Shown: positions 35,401-48,520 of the stretch, piece by piece
Position numbering within the stretch: position 1 is the first letter of the stretch
How the letters are laid out: every line of letters begins with the position of its first letter
Assembly (NCBI GenBank): GCA_029747015.1
Contig: JAKOGI010002456.1
Coordinates: 44,541 to 108,540 of the forward strand
Direction of reading: 5' to 3'
Source of the DNA: Carnegiea gigantea
Lineage: Eukaryota > Streptophyta > Magnoliopsida > Caryophyllales > Cactaceae
Length of the DNA stretch: 64,000 nucleotides
The notes under the pieces: model-generated
Told to the model about the DNA's origin: nothing
Databases searched by the model: none
Seen by the model: only the letters and a program-made list of their open reading frames with translations
Translations under genes and position numbers: made by a program

Positions 35401-36751
35401 TGATGAACATCATATTTGCATAGGGTTTTATAAGTGTTCAAGAATCAGTTTAAGGGATTAGTGTGCTTAGTATATGATTTATGTCCTTATTTCTACTATT
35501 ATGCTTGGTTTTGCTTCTTTGAGAAGTGTTTGCAAATTTTGATTTTGAGAACTCAAAGCATATTGGTACAATTAGGATTTTAAGGCCTTGAGGATCAAAG
35601 AAGGTAGCAAGAGAGTCCTAAAGAAATCCAACATGGACAAACTGTGGCCAGTACCACGGTCTAGGAGGATCAGGAGAAGCAACGGGACAAAATGAAGTTT
35701 GAGCACAGGATCAGCAGCCACCACAGTCAGACCATGGTAGGCGCCATGGTCCGTGGGGGGCCCCATGGTCAAGGCATAGTGGTCATTCTCTCCTGAGTCG
35801 GCTTGATTTCTTTACAACTTTTCGTGTTCTAGGTATTTTGGGACATTTGCAGCCTTCATTTCCATGATAAAAGCTGGTTTTGACTAATTCATTTCCATTA
35901 TCTATCAGTATCTTTCATCTAAAAATTACGATTAGAAGAGAGTTGAAAATGAAAAGAGCAAAGAGCAAGTAATTGTAAGAAGGCTTCGGAGGTGGATTGA
36001 AAGATCATCAACTGGACAACTTGAATAAGCTTTTCGTTCCTTCTCTTTTTTATTTAACTTCTCCTTAGATTAGATTTAGACCAAGAGATGTTTGTTTTGT
36101 TAATTTCAATAGTGAGTGAGTATATTTCATAATCTAGGGGTTGCAAAGCCGAACTAATGTTATTGATTTTGCTAGTTTAATCTTTCAGTGCCTAGAATTC
36201 TGGCTTGGTTGTTTCAATCTAGTCTTTGAAACTTGATTGCGTTGTTGAGATTTTTTGCCAACTTCTTGCATGTATGTTAGATGCTAAATCAAGGGACTGA
36301 ATGGTGAAGATCGACATTAGAAAGCTTGGACTAGGCTTAGTTTAATCATCACTTGAGAATGTGTTATGAATTGAGTAGTCATGAGATAATTAAGTTCTTA
36401 AACTTTATTTGATTAGGATCTAATGAGAATTAGTAATTGGTTGATCAAGTTAATTCATTCCATTTTGAAATAAAGTTGTGAATTCTCTAAATTGCCGACC
36501 ATTGAAATCAACCAGCATGGAGAAAAGGGCTAGTTAGATTAGTAGATTGATGTATCGTTAGGTGATGTTTCCCCTAGATGTTTTTAGTCATTGAATTTAG
36601 CCTTAGTACCTTGAGATTGTTAGATAAATCCCTATTGAATTTTGATCCTGCTTAGCAAGCCTTTCGAATGGAATACTCAAGAATTCAATCTAGTCTCAAC
36701 GGGACGACCTTGATCTATTCTACAATACCTGTCCACTTGCGGTGACGATCA
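35401..36751 (+). repeat. Athila-like LTR, family X, right copy (3' LTR)
   Basis: 1351 bases, TGATGAACAT...GACGATCA, preceded by GTATGGGGGAG. Palindromic patch at 35640-35790 (CCATGGTCCGTGG and similar). Roughly 86% identical to the left X LTR over the stretch compared by eye. Confidence 0.85.
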
Positions 36752-36819
36752 AGTTTTTTTAACTGACCTCAATTAAATTCCCAAATAGCCAATTAGTTGA
36801 AACAACCAACTGAAAAACT

Positions 36820-37815
36820 TGACACATCTCGCAAGTGCACAAATGTTGTAATCTAGATTAAGTATCGTACTCTAGGACCGATGCAATCTATTAAGTTTTC
36901 TCCCGCTAAAAATGCTAGGCGAACAAATTTTCAGAGCGTTATTTCAACTATACTAATTGGTTATTCAGGAATTCAATTAAGATAAAGCATCGAAGGATTT
37001 GATTTGCCTAGTCAAAGAGTTGAATCTTTGGATTTAGCATGTGCTCTTTTCTAATTTGAATAATTTGAGGAATTGCAATCAAACTTAACTCAATCTTTCT
37101 TTTGAATAAACTGAATTTTGTCCTATCCAAAAAAAAAAGAATTTTTTAAACTAATCCGACTATCATTCTTCCCCGCTTTGGTCAGAGTTTTAGAGTTTGA
37201 TTTCTAAAGTCTCATCTCAACTTGTAATTCTCTTTTAAGAATTACTAAGTCGAGTTCAATCTTGTAGGTCTAATAGTGAATTCCTCATTTCGGTACTTCA
37301 CTCAACTATCTAATATATGCAACCAAATCTGGCCACACTCACTCACACCAATTCAATCCCAAGATAGATAAAACCATTCCAAGATAAATTGAGCATAAGA
37401 AATAGATACTAAAGGTCCAACATCAATACCTCGACAAACCAATTCCTAGATTAAATTAAACTATCCACTTATGCTCAAACTAAGCAGCATATAAATCAAA
37501 TCAGCTAGAGTTTAAGAAGAGATAAAAGAAGAGAAAGCTTAGTAACTATGGAGATTCTTCAGCGATCTTCCAATCTTCAAGCATCCAATTGCTAATTCCT
37601 TCCCTCAAATCTTCTTGTTACTCCAAAAAAAAGCTAGAAAAATTCTAAACTAATCAGAGATGAGTGATAGGATGAGTAGTCTTCTCTTTCTCTCAGCCGA
37701 AAAACACCTTCAAATACAAAAACTCAAGCCTTCTCAACCACATGCTTAAGCACACAATCCCCTTAGAAATGCTATCAAATGACTCTAAAATGATGTAACA
37801 TTTCAACACTTATCA
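36820..37815 (-). repeat. Athila-like LTR, family Y, copy Y2 (3' LTR)
   Basis: 996 bases, about 200 shorter than Y1 and Y3. The missing part is the palindromic patch plus flanks, between CTTCTCAACCACA and TGCTTAAGCACAC (near 37742). Confidence 0.8.
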
Positions 37816-40800
37816 AACTTCCCTATAATTGAACCATTTCTTGTCCCCAAGCAAACCTAAAACTAAAATTTATTCACAACCTCCTCAGGAAAGACATTAG
37901 TAGCACCTTCAACGGAAAGATTGTCCCACAATTAGCCGAGTCGTTTGCAAATACATTTAGGAATCAGATAGGGAACGGAGTTTCCAAAATTTCCTTAAAG
38001 CTCACATTTTTAAAGTTTGAATCAATTGCCTAAATGATCGAATACAATCATGTCAGCACATACAATAGTTTATAGCTAGAAAAACCGATAGAACCTCACT
38101 TTAGTCATGTGACACTTTTCACTCATATGTTTTAAGATGTAGAGCGGGTCCCTCAATTCTCATTATGAAGAGTCAAATCTACCATAAGCTTGCTAAAACT
38201 CTCTAATTTGCTATCACTACTATGCAATACACATTAGCAAATATGAGGACTTTATAGAGGTTGTAACAGGGCTGTGGGTAAAGATAAAAAGGGAACAAAT
38301 ATTTTTCGGGAAATATGGAGCTATAAACCAAAGACTGAAGGCTAAACTCTCCAAATGTTCTAATGAAAAACTCTTATCGAACCAATACTACTCAAATTCA
38401 CAAACATATCCCCTTACGCAATCAAAAGAGGAGAATAGAGTTGAAATTCAAAAACAATTGTAATCCACCAAGACCAATATTCACTTTTCATCGCTTTTTT
38501 TGATGTTTGTTTTGTTCCCCTTTTTTTGTTTTATTTTCCTCTTTTCAACAAAGGCATTGGCTATGGAAATAAACATTAGACTTCTTTTTTTTACAACCCT
38601 TCCCCAATCATTTTATAACAAAACAAAGGATCTCTTATATAAGCAAATCAACACGAACACCTTCTTCAATAAACCAAACCGTCCCACTAAAAGATCTTAA
38701 TAGTCCTTGCTAACTCCTGAACAAAATATTAAGAAGTGAAACACTTTCTAGTCTTGGCTTAAGGGTAAGATATGTGTTTAGCCAAAGGCTAAGTATGAAG
38801 GCTCACATTAATAAACATGGATTAAGGCTCAAAGGGCTAGCAAGGGGTATATTAGACTTAAAAGGGTGGCCATTTGGTCCTTGGAGTTCATTAAATTAAA
38901 GAATTGCTCAATCATGTTACCTACATACATGTGCTAAGTGTAATCTTGAATGATAGTCAAAGCAAGTTCTAGAAAAATGATACCTAGGAAGAGTCACTCA
39001 AGAAAAAGTAAGAGGCTAAAACTAATAAATTATCTTTTTAAAACTCAAAGCCTTACGAGACATCTACCGAAGTCCTAACGAGCTTATTGGAATCCACATG
39101 CCAACATTCATGTTAAGAGCTATGCCGTAATCAATTTGTACTCAACACATGGCCAAAACATGAAGCACATAACTTTTACAAAATCATTTCTAAACACTTT
39201 TATTCATACTTAGGCATATCAAAGGATACTCTAAACCAAAGAAGACTACCTAGTCTATGAATTTCATCATGGGAAGATCATTTTTCATTTTTCTTTCGAA
39301 TGTTTCTTCTTTTTTTTTGTGTTCTTTTGTATTTTTTTAAGTGCATGCCTATATGAAGTTAATCCTGAAAAGAAAAACTACCATAAATGTCATGCTTCTA
39401 ATGCACAAGAAATGCAAAACTATGAGAATGAAGCTAAATGCATAGGGATCATCCGAAAATGCAACTCTAAATGCAATCATGTACAACATGTATATACATG
39501 CTCAAACCAAGGAACCAGGCATCACATGCCAAAAACCAAAGCAACTCCCCTATGCTTGGACAAAGTATTATCCTCATTGCAAACACATATAGAGAAAAGA
39601 GAGGGGGACTACTAAGAAGTAATCAAAAGGAAGGAGGGGATGGAGGTTGTGGGCGATGACCTTGAGAAATATGTCAATCTCTTGGCATCTTAAGGCAAGC
39701 CATAAAGTTATGAAAATACTAGTTTTGGGAGGCTATCATCCCCAGAGCTCATCATGCAGCTCTCCAAATGCCTTCATAACGGTTAAAATCCTTGACCGCG
39801 GCCCACAATGGCTCACCACCGACAGTGGTGAGCATCATGGACTGTCCATGGTGGCTGCTGCCAAAGGCAGGCTAATTTTTTTCTTCTCTTTTTCTGGGTA
39901 GCAAAATCACGATCCGTGGCGAATACCACCTCCATACCATGGTGGTGATTGGCCCACGACAGCTAACCTTGGTGGTTCTTACTATTGTTTTTTTTATCCC
40001 CTTTTTTTGCTTTCTTTATTCATAATATGAAAACACCCTAGAATCTACATACATTAAGAAATGAAACAAGAAAATACTTGAGTTGCCTCTCAAGAAGCGC
40101 GTTTTCAAAGTCGAGAGCTTGACCTTTTACCCTATTCTACTGGTGAAAGGAGAATAACCGATGAAGAAGGGGACATCACAGCCCCTGGCCCACTCTTATC
40201 ACAAACCTCAAAGTCAAAATCTTACAAAAGAAGGAACCACCTCAAGTAGATGGGATGGAGTTCCTTCCTAAGCATTAAATAACGCCAAACAACGCGGTCT
40301 GCATACAAAATTATCTTGTAAGGGACACCATCAAATAGGCCACTACCAAACTTGACCCCCAAATCAAAGTCATACTCAACTTTATCCGAAGGGGGACAAA
40401 GACATCAACACCCTTGCAAACCTATGGTAATCACTTAAAGAACCCTCATTAATAGCATAGAGCTCATCCTTGGTGACGCTAGGTGGCAAATTGGCTATCA
40501 AATCCACCTTGGCACAACCAAGTCCTTAGCTCTTAATAGGCTCAGAATCAATCATATGAGGATAATTATAACACAAATCATCGGACTTCACGATCTCATC
40601 AGAAATTGCCACGTCACATCCACAATAAGCAAATGAAGTGGGAAAAGAGTCTTAATCCTTAAACATACCAAATTCAGCATGGTGCTCCCCCACATCAAAT
40701 GCCAATGGCCCCCTTTTACATCTATCCTACAACCTACAGTAGGTAAGAAAGGTTTCCCAAGAATAATTTGGGTACAGACATCTTTGTCTGTATCAAGAAT

Positions 40801-42443
40801 TAGAAGTCCATAGGCATATAAAAATCACCCACCTTTATGAGAACATTCTCCAAAATACTAAGAGGATACTTCACAGAACAGTGCACTAGTTGTAGTGAAA
40901 TTGTGGTGGGTCACAACGCTCCTAAGTTAAGTTTCTTGAAAATGGAATAGTGCATCAAACTCACACTTGAACCAATGTCACACAAAGCCCTATTAATTCT
41001 CTCATTTCCAATCAAGAAAGGGATGGAGAAGCTAGTGAGGTCCTCAAGCTTTACAAGAAGCTTATTTAGAATCACAATAATACACTCCTTACCTAAAGCT
41101 ATAGTCCTATGCTCATCAATTTTCCTCTTTTAGGAGAGGATCTCTTTCAAAAATTTAGAATACAAAGGTATCTGAGACAAAGCATCAATGAAAGAAATGT
41201 TCACATGCAACTCCTTAAGCATATAAAGAAACTTCCCAAATCAAGCATCAATTTTAGCCTTAGCAACTCTACATGGAAAAGGCAAGGGAGGTAGTTAAGG
41301 AGTCAGAGAAAAAGGTGTAGTCTCCTTAGACCTCTCACTTTCATTCTTCTCTTGGGGTTCATCCTTACTAGGTAAAACTTTATCACTCTTATCATGGTTC
41401 TTCTCATCATCCTCCTCAATGTTAGCATCCTTAGAACCCTCTAGTCCACTTCTCAAGAGAACACAATTACAATGGTCTCTAGGGTTAGGTTCAGGCTTGC
41501 TAGGTAGTTTATTAGGAGGTGTAGATGAAGAGCTAACTTATTAGGCAATTAAAGCTTCCAACATCTTATTATGAGTAGTAAGCACATCAACCTTAAAGGC
41601 TAACTACTTAATATACTCATCTTATTTCTATTTCACCAAAAGCGTACTCTCTATAATGGCCTCTAAGTTAGAGTTTTGGGAAGCTTATTAGGGAAAGGGA
41701 GATCTTTGAAACCCAGGGGGTGCTCTAGTATTCGTTTGGGGTATGTTAGAAGGGCTAGACCTACATGAGAAATTTGGATGACTTTTCTAACCACAATTGT
41801 AGGTATTAGAATAGGGGTCATTGGTTAGTCTCGAGTTGTAGTTGGCATATTTAACCTAGCCACTAGTATCTTGCGTGAATAGACTCCCAACTTGGCAGTT
41901 TATAGTCAAATAATCAACAGAATCACAAATTTCACATGGGAAGGGGCATTTGAATTTACGACATTAACATTCAAATGATCCAATCTTTGAATAATAGCAT
42001 CTACCTTAGCAAAAAATAAACTAAGTGCATCAACTTCAAGCTTACCTCTAACTCATTTGGGTTAGCCTCTTTCATTAGACCATTGGAAGTTATTAACTAT
42101 CATCTCCTCAATCAAATTGTAGGTTTCATCCTCCGTTTTGTTCATCAAAGTGGTACCTGCCACCACATCTATGGTAGATTGAACGGGTTGAGTAACTCCA
42201 TTGTATAACGTTTACACGATCATCCATTTTTAGATCCCATGGTCAGGGCACGAATGCTATAAGTTATTGAATTTCTCCTAATGTTTATAATGTGCCTCGT
42301 CGTCCCTTTGAGCAAAGGTTGTGATTTGGTTCCTCAAACCTGTCGTCTTACTAAGTGGGAGGAATTTGACAAGAAAGGCCCCTGTCAGATCATCCTAAGT
42401 TGTGATGGACCCAGAGGCAATGAAATGGAGCCATGCACGTGCT

Positions 42444-42722
42444 CTATCCTTTAATGAAAAAGGAAATAGGTGAAGGCGAATGGCATCGTAGAGACTTCTT
42501 TAGGTTCGATGCGTTGCACACCTCCAAAAAGACTGAGAGTTGAATATTAGGGCCCCCCATTGGGGCACCTCCAAACTGAGATTGCTGAACCATAGAGATA
42601 ATTACTGGTTTAAGCTCAAAGCTATAAGCTTCTAAAGTCGGTCGGGTAATACTAGAAGTAATGTTTTGGATTCCTGGGGTAACGCAATCCGACAGTGCCC
42701 TTCTTTGATCTCCATCGGTCAT
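42444..42722 (-). pseudogene. Athila-like gag N-terminal part
   Basis: A 92-codon minus-strand frame with FELKPVIISMVQQSQFGG and PNIQLSVFLEVC, typical of Athila Gag. It ends in a frameshift, and decayed gag sequence continues to about 41300. A matching but more damaged copy lies at 23050-22300. Confidence 0.75.
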
Positions 42723-42966
42723 TGTATGTAAGGTATTATGGGCCTTGTGCTTTGCTCTTCCAGCCTTTGCTTCTTCTTCCTTAAACGGAAAGTCCTTTCA
42801 ATCTCGGAATCTAGTTGGTACGAAAATGGACTTCGCATAAAAGGGGAAAAATCTCCTGCAAGCACTAACATAAACACTACCAAAGCAATCAACAAGGTAA
42901 AAAACAAGAGAACAGAAAAGTGCTTAGTCAATTCCTCAGGATTAACTCAATAGTTGATAATTTTGG

Positions 42967-42984
42967 TCCCTGGCAATAGCACCA
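42967..42984 (-). promoter_or_regulatory. Primer-binding site (tRNA-Asp type)
   Basis: The minus strand reads TGGTGCTATTGCCAGGGA, next to LTR Y3 after AGTTTT. It is a decayed version of the tRNA-Asp complement. Confidence 0.65.
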
Positions 42985-42990
42985 AAAACT

Positions 42991-44192
42991 TGACACATCC
43001 CATAAGTGCACGGGTGCTATAGTCTAGATTAAATATCATCCTCTAGGTCCAACACAATTTATTTAGTTTTGTCCTGCTAAAAATGCTTACAGAAGAAATT
43101 TTTAGCGGGTAGTTTACACTCTACTAATTGGCTATTTGGGAATTCAATCAAGGTAAAGCATCTAGGGATTTGATTTGCCTAATCAAAGAGTTGAATCTTT
43201 AGATTTAACGTGTTCTCTTTTCTAATTTGAATGATTCTAGGAATTACAATCTAACTTAACTCAATATTTTCTTTCGAAATAAACTGAATTTTCCAAACTA
43301 ATTCGATTATCATTCTTTCAAATGTGCTCATTTTGGTCAAGATTTTAGATTTTGATTGCTAAAGTCTCCTCTCAACTTGCAATTCTCCTTCAAGGATTAC
43401 TAAGTTGAGTTCAATCTTGTAGGTCTAATTGTGAATTTTTCCTTTCGGTACTTCACTCAGCTAGCTAACATATGCAAGCAAATCTACTCACCTATATCAA
43501 TTCAATCATAAGATAGAATAAAACCGTTCTAAGATAGATTGACCACAAAAAATAGAGATTAAAGATCCAACATCAATATTTCGGTAAACCAATCCCTAAA
43601 TTACTTACTATGTTCAAACTAAGCAACATCTAAATCAAATAAGCTAGAGTTTAAGAATAGATAAAACGAAGAGAAAGCTTTGCAACTATGGAGATTCTTC
43701 AATGGTTTTTCAATCTTTAAGCATCCAATTACCAATTCGTTCCTTTAAATCTCCTTTTTGCTCCAAAAAAAACCTAGAAAATTCTAAACTAATGAGAGAA
43801 GAGTGATCAAATGAGTACTCTTCTCTTTTTCTCAGCTGGAAAACATGTTCAAATACACGAAATCACGCCTTCTCAACCACACCGTCGAAGGAAAGTGCAG
43901 ATGCTGATAGTTAATAGTTGGCCACAGACCGTGGTGAGCTCTGACCATCAGTTCGTCATTCTTTCTTTTCCCCATGGGCATACGGGATGGGGTACCACTG
44001 TGGCGTCTAAAAAATGTGCCTATATGGGGGTCATCGCCGGGTCAAAAGGGCCTAAAACCTACAGCATGAACCAAAGATGCATAACCGAGTGTAAAATAGA
44101 AAAAAGGGTGCAAATCACATGCTTAAGCACACTATGCCATAGGAAATGATATCAAGTGACCCTAAAGTGATGTAGATTTTCAACACTTATCA
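42991..44192 (-). repeat. Athila-like LTR, family Y, copy Y3 (5' LTR)
   Basis: 1202 bases; the minus strand starts TGATAAGTGTTG and ends GATGTGTCA. Palindromic patch near 43915-44010. Confidence 0.8.
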
Positions 44193-47100
44193 ATGGTCGA
44201 AGCATCCAAACCCCAAACACAACTCTTAAGCCTAAACAAAAACCTAGACCACAAAGAAACCTCCTCAAAATGTCATCTAGCTAAAATCCAGAGGATTAGT
44301 TGAGCAAGCTCTCAAAGATAAGGCCAAAATTGAGGCTAGGGTCAAGTACTTGCAAACTCAAGTTGCTCAACTTATGAAAGAAAGAAGGCAGAACTTGAGG
44401 GACTCACATAGCCAAGTGGATCAAGTGGCCCAAATAAGAGTGATTCAGATAGTAATCCTTTTGGTACTTCAAATGAGAGAAGTAGAAGCTTAAGAGGGCG
44501 TAGAGGACACTATAGAAGAAGCCATAATGATTTCAAGGTTGATATTCCCAAGTTTGAAGGAAAGCTAGATCCCAATGAGTTCTTAGATTGCTTACAAACC
44601 ATGGAGTGAGTCTTTAATTACAAAGACATTCTCGATGAAAAAGAAGGTAAAACTTATAGCCCTTAAACTTAGAAACTATGCTTCTATATAGGGGGATAAT
44701 GTCTTGTCTATGGGGGCTAATAAAGGGAAGGAAAAGATTAAATCATGGAATGAAGGGAGAACTCAAAGAGAAATTTCTACCTTACTTTTTACAAGAGAGG
44801 TTCACTAGACTCCATCATCTTAAACCAGGCTCTTTCAGTGTACATAAGTACATTAGGGAGTTTGAACAACTACTTGTCAAACTCAAGTAGGATGGCGATT
44901 AAAATTTGGTAAGATACCTTGGTGGTTTGGACTAGAGGACTGCTAATGTTGTTGAGTTACCCCCTTACACCACGTTTGATGAGTTAAGCTCTTTAGGCCC
45001 CAAGGTTGAACTATAAAAAACAATTAAGGGGAAGAGTGAGTCTCTTAAGCCTCAAAACCAAACCTTCCCTCCACAAAGGCCGTGTTACTCCACTCCTTAT
45101 CCTTTTAACTTCTCATAGACCACCTCCATTCATAGTTCCCAAAATAGCCACTCTAATGGTGCCTAAACTAAAGGAGTTTAGGTAGTGTTTTAGATGCCAA
45201 GGGTTTAGTTGTATTGCCTCTGAATGTCCTAACAAAAGAGTGGTCACTTTAGCCAAATACCAAGGCTCTGTTGAGGATGAAATGGAGGTAGATAGGGAGG
45301 AAGAGAAAGATGTATACTTGAATGATGCAATAGAGGAACTGATTGAAGAACCTGATGAGGGAGAACTCTTGGTGGTTAAGATAAACTTGAGTGGGTTAGC
45401 AACATAAGAAGAAAATGAGCAGAGGGATGTCATCTTTCACATAAGATATAGAGCAGGGGCGAGATTTTCTCTCTTATCATTGATGGAGAGAGTTCCCCCC
45501 AATGTAGCCTCTAAAACTATGATGGAGAAACTTAAGCTCTTAGCATCTCCTTACCCTTCTCTATACACCATCCAATGGCTCGATTAAGGGAAAGGTATGC
45601 ATGTCTCTTCTTATTATTTGATTTCTTTAGACAATGGAGAATTATGAGGATGAAACATGGGGTAATGTAATTGCTAGGATGCTTGTCATGTCCTTTTTGG
45701 TAGACCATGACTCTTTGATAGAAGAGTTATGTATAATGGCCAAATAAGCACCTACTCTTTTTCATAGACCATAAGAAAATCACTCTTGCTCCCATTAGAC
45801 CATTGTAACTCCTGAAAAACCCCTATAAAAAGATGTCCTACTTGTTAACCTCCTTAAGGCTGAATTTCATGGGTTTAAATCATTCAAGGAGTGGCTCTTA
45901 CTTAGTCTAGAGGAAATCGTAGCTAACCGACAAACACATCCTTCTTTATTGTGCTTTTAAGAGCCTACAAACATGTGTTTCTCTAAGAGATACAATACAA
46001 AATTGACCTTATACCTGGTTCCAACCTCCCGAACAACCGACCTACCAAATGAACTGTAAGAGACCTAGCAGTTCCTACGCTTATTGGATGAGCTCTTGGC
46101 CAAGGGAATGATTAGGGAGATTTTGAGCCATTGTTCCATCCCGAACTTGTTAGTGCCTAAAAAGGATAGAAGCATAAGGATATGTGTGGATAGTAGAGCC
46201 ATCAATAAGATCATCATCAGATACTGTTATCCCATCCCAAACTTGGAACACCTCCTTGATGAGTTTCATGGTGACACATCTTTTCTAAGATTGATCTTAG
46301 AAGTGGCTACTAGCAAATCTAAATCCATGAAGGGGATGAATGCAAAATGGCTTTCAAGACCAAAGAAGGCTTATATAACTGGTTAATGATGCCTTTTGGT
46401 GTCACTAATACCCCTAGCACATTCCTGCGTTTGATAAACCAAGTTCTCAAGCCTTTTCTTAGCAATTTCATGGTGATTTACTTTGATGATATCTTAGTTT
46501 GTAGCGAGGATGAGGATGAACATGCTAAGCATCTCCAATATGCCCTAGAAGTTCTCTTTCAAGATAAGCTTTATGGAAACTTAGAGAAGTGTCATTTCTT
46601 CACTTCTTAAGTTGTCTTACTTGGCTATGTGATTCGCCCCAAGGAATCAAAATAGATGAGAGTAAGATTCAAGCCATCAAGGAATGGTGGGCTCCTTCCT
46701 CAATCCACCAAGCAAGGAGTTTCTAGGGCTTAGCTCTTTATATAGAATGTTTATTTTTTAAAAAAAATACTTTAGCTTAATCATAACACCTATGAATAAT
46801 TCTTAAGGTTAAGAGGTTTAAAAGGAATGTGAAGGCTCAAATCGCCTTTGATGAGATCAAACACAAGTTCACAAGGGCACCCATTCTAGCCCTTTTAAGC
46901 TTTTCTAAGGTGTTTGAAGTTGAGAGTGATACCTCGAGAGTGGGTGTGGTTTTATCTCGTGAAGGCTAGTCCATAGCCTTTCTTAGTGAGAGGATTAATG
47001 ATGCCAAATAGAAGCGCTCAAGTTATGAAAAAGAGTTATATGCCATTATGAGGGCTTTAGAGCGTTACAGGCACTATCTAGTTAGAGGTGAGCTCCCCCT

Positions 47101-48520
47101 ACGTACGGATCATGAAGCTCTCAAGTTCAAACAAGCACAACACAAGCTTTAACCAAGGTATGCTAAATAGGTGGAGTACCTCCAAGGTTTTCATTTTATG
47201 ATCCATTATAAAATTTGGTCATTTGAAAAAAAGGGGTGGATGCTTTGTCTGGGAGGTATCTCTTACTTGCTTTCCTTCATTCAAGAGTCCTTGGATTTGA
47301 AATGATCAATGAAATGTATGCAAATGATGAGAATGAGCTCTGTGAAACATACTCATGACATTCCCAAGGTTTATTCCATATCAAGAACAGCTTCCTATTC
47401 AAAGTAGCTAAATTATACATCACTAAAGGATAGCCCTTAGAGTGCTCTTAATTTTAGAGGCCCATGGAGGGGCTTTGGCTGCACATTTTGGCATTAAGAA
47501 GACTCATATCACGCTGAAAAAGCACTTTCGTTGGCCTAAGATAACCAAGAATGTTGAGCATTTTGTGAAGAGTTGCATTTACTATCAACTAACCAAAAGC
47601 CATGTCTTACCTCAAGGTCTTTACCCACCTCTTCACATTCCCCAAGCTCCTTGGGAGGATATGAGTTTAGATTTCATCACCAACCTCTCAAGGACTCAAA
47701 GAAACAAAAACTCAATCATGGTAGTAGTAGAAGACTAATTATTCAAGATGGCACACTTATCCCTCGCCACACCACCTTTGATGCTACTTGGCTAGCCAAT
47801 CTCCACTTCAAGGAAATCATCAAACTCAAGTCATACCTAGGAGCATGGTTTTGAATAGGGATAGCAACTTTATCAGTCATGTTTGGCTCATTCTATGGAA
47901 GAAGATAAGCAGTCACCTCAATTTTAGTACATCTTACCACCCTCAAATGGATGGCCAAGATGAGGTAACTAATACAACTTTAGGAACTTTACTAAGGGTC
48001 TTTCTGAAGAAGAACACCAAAGGGTTGGATAAATTACTTGGTCTTGCTAAGTTTACATTCAATAGGGCACCAAGCAAGGGTATGGTTACATTCCCCTTGA
48101 TCTTGTTCCTATCCTTAGTACAACAAAGTTTACTTGGGAGGTTGAGAAATAGGTGTAAGAGATTCAAGAGCTCCTTGCTAATATGAGGGAAAAGATTAAA
48201 AGGTTCAATAATCAAACCAAGAACCAAGTTAACAACCACCACAAGGATGTCTAATTCAAGCTCTAGGATCTTATATGGATTCACCTAAAGATGGAGAGAT
48301 TACCTAGCAAAAGAAGGTCAAAGTTGCTCCTAAGTTCATATGACCCCTTTGAAGTCCTTAAGAAAGTGAATGCTAATGCCTACAAGGTTGACTTGCCCAC
48401 AAAGTATGATGTCTCGCCACCTTTAATGTCGTAGATTTGAGGCCCAACTTTGATGAAGATGATGAGCTTCCATGTTTGAGGACAAGGTCTTTCCAAGGTG
48501 AGGGTGATGATGGGGTCAAG
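44193..48520 (+). pseudogene. Decayed Ty3/gypsy gag-pol (chromovirus-like)
   Basis: Plus-strand copy with all domains but many stops and frameshifts. Gag at about 44310-44960 (FEGKLDPNEFLD, REFEQLLVK); zinc knuckle at about 45182-45230, with a Cys replaced in CFRCQG...ASECPN; protease at about 45470-45760 (IIDGES); RT in frames 46084-46386 and 46347-46610 (SIPNLLVPKKDRSIRICVD, MPFGVTNTPSTF, VIYFDDILV); RNase H at about 46830-47260 (AFDEIKHKF, YEKELYAIMRALERYRHYL); integrase at about 47442-48200 (GGALAAHFGIKKT, WEDMSLDFITNL, then the YHPQMDGQDEVTN region); pol tail at about 48300-48520. Its Gag and protease belong to the same lineage as the young 1-4359 element, so it is a decayed autonomous relative. 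Confidence 0.88.

Larger units (their letters stand above)
33262..36751 (+). mobile_element. Athila-like half element X, inverted right arm
   Basis: Plus-strand counterpart of 17508-21040: RNase H tail (33284-33550), the post-pol sequence GCGTTGCTTGGGGGGCAACCC (33590-33612), non-coding UTR, purine tract GTATGGGGGAG (35390-35400) and X LTR (35401-36751). The left end abuts the truncated minus-strand Y copy. Together the two arms form a 3.5-kb inverted repeat separated by about 12 kb. Confidence 0.75.
36820..44192 (-). mobile_element. Athila-like non-autonomous element Y2-Y3
   Basis: The most complete Y copy, 7.4 kb on the minus strand: 5' LTR Y3 (42991-44192), tRNA-Asp-type primer site (42967-42984), gag (about 42722-41300), protease remnant (about 40950-40650), spacer, RNase H tail (about 40420-40190), post-pol TTGAGAGGCAACTCAAG (about 40080-40097), palindromic patch (39797-39950), UTR (39780-37830), purine tract (minus strand, 37816-37831) and 3' LTR Y2 (36820-37815). 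RT, integrase and the env-like part are missing. The outer 5-mers (AAACT and ATGGT) do not match, so it is not a clean insertion or the flanks are rearranged. Confidence 0.75.

Noticed and set aside
36820..44192. Full autonomous Athila element
   Set aside because: No RT core or integrase was found between the protease remnant and the RNase H tail, and the outer flanks do not match.
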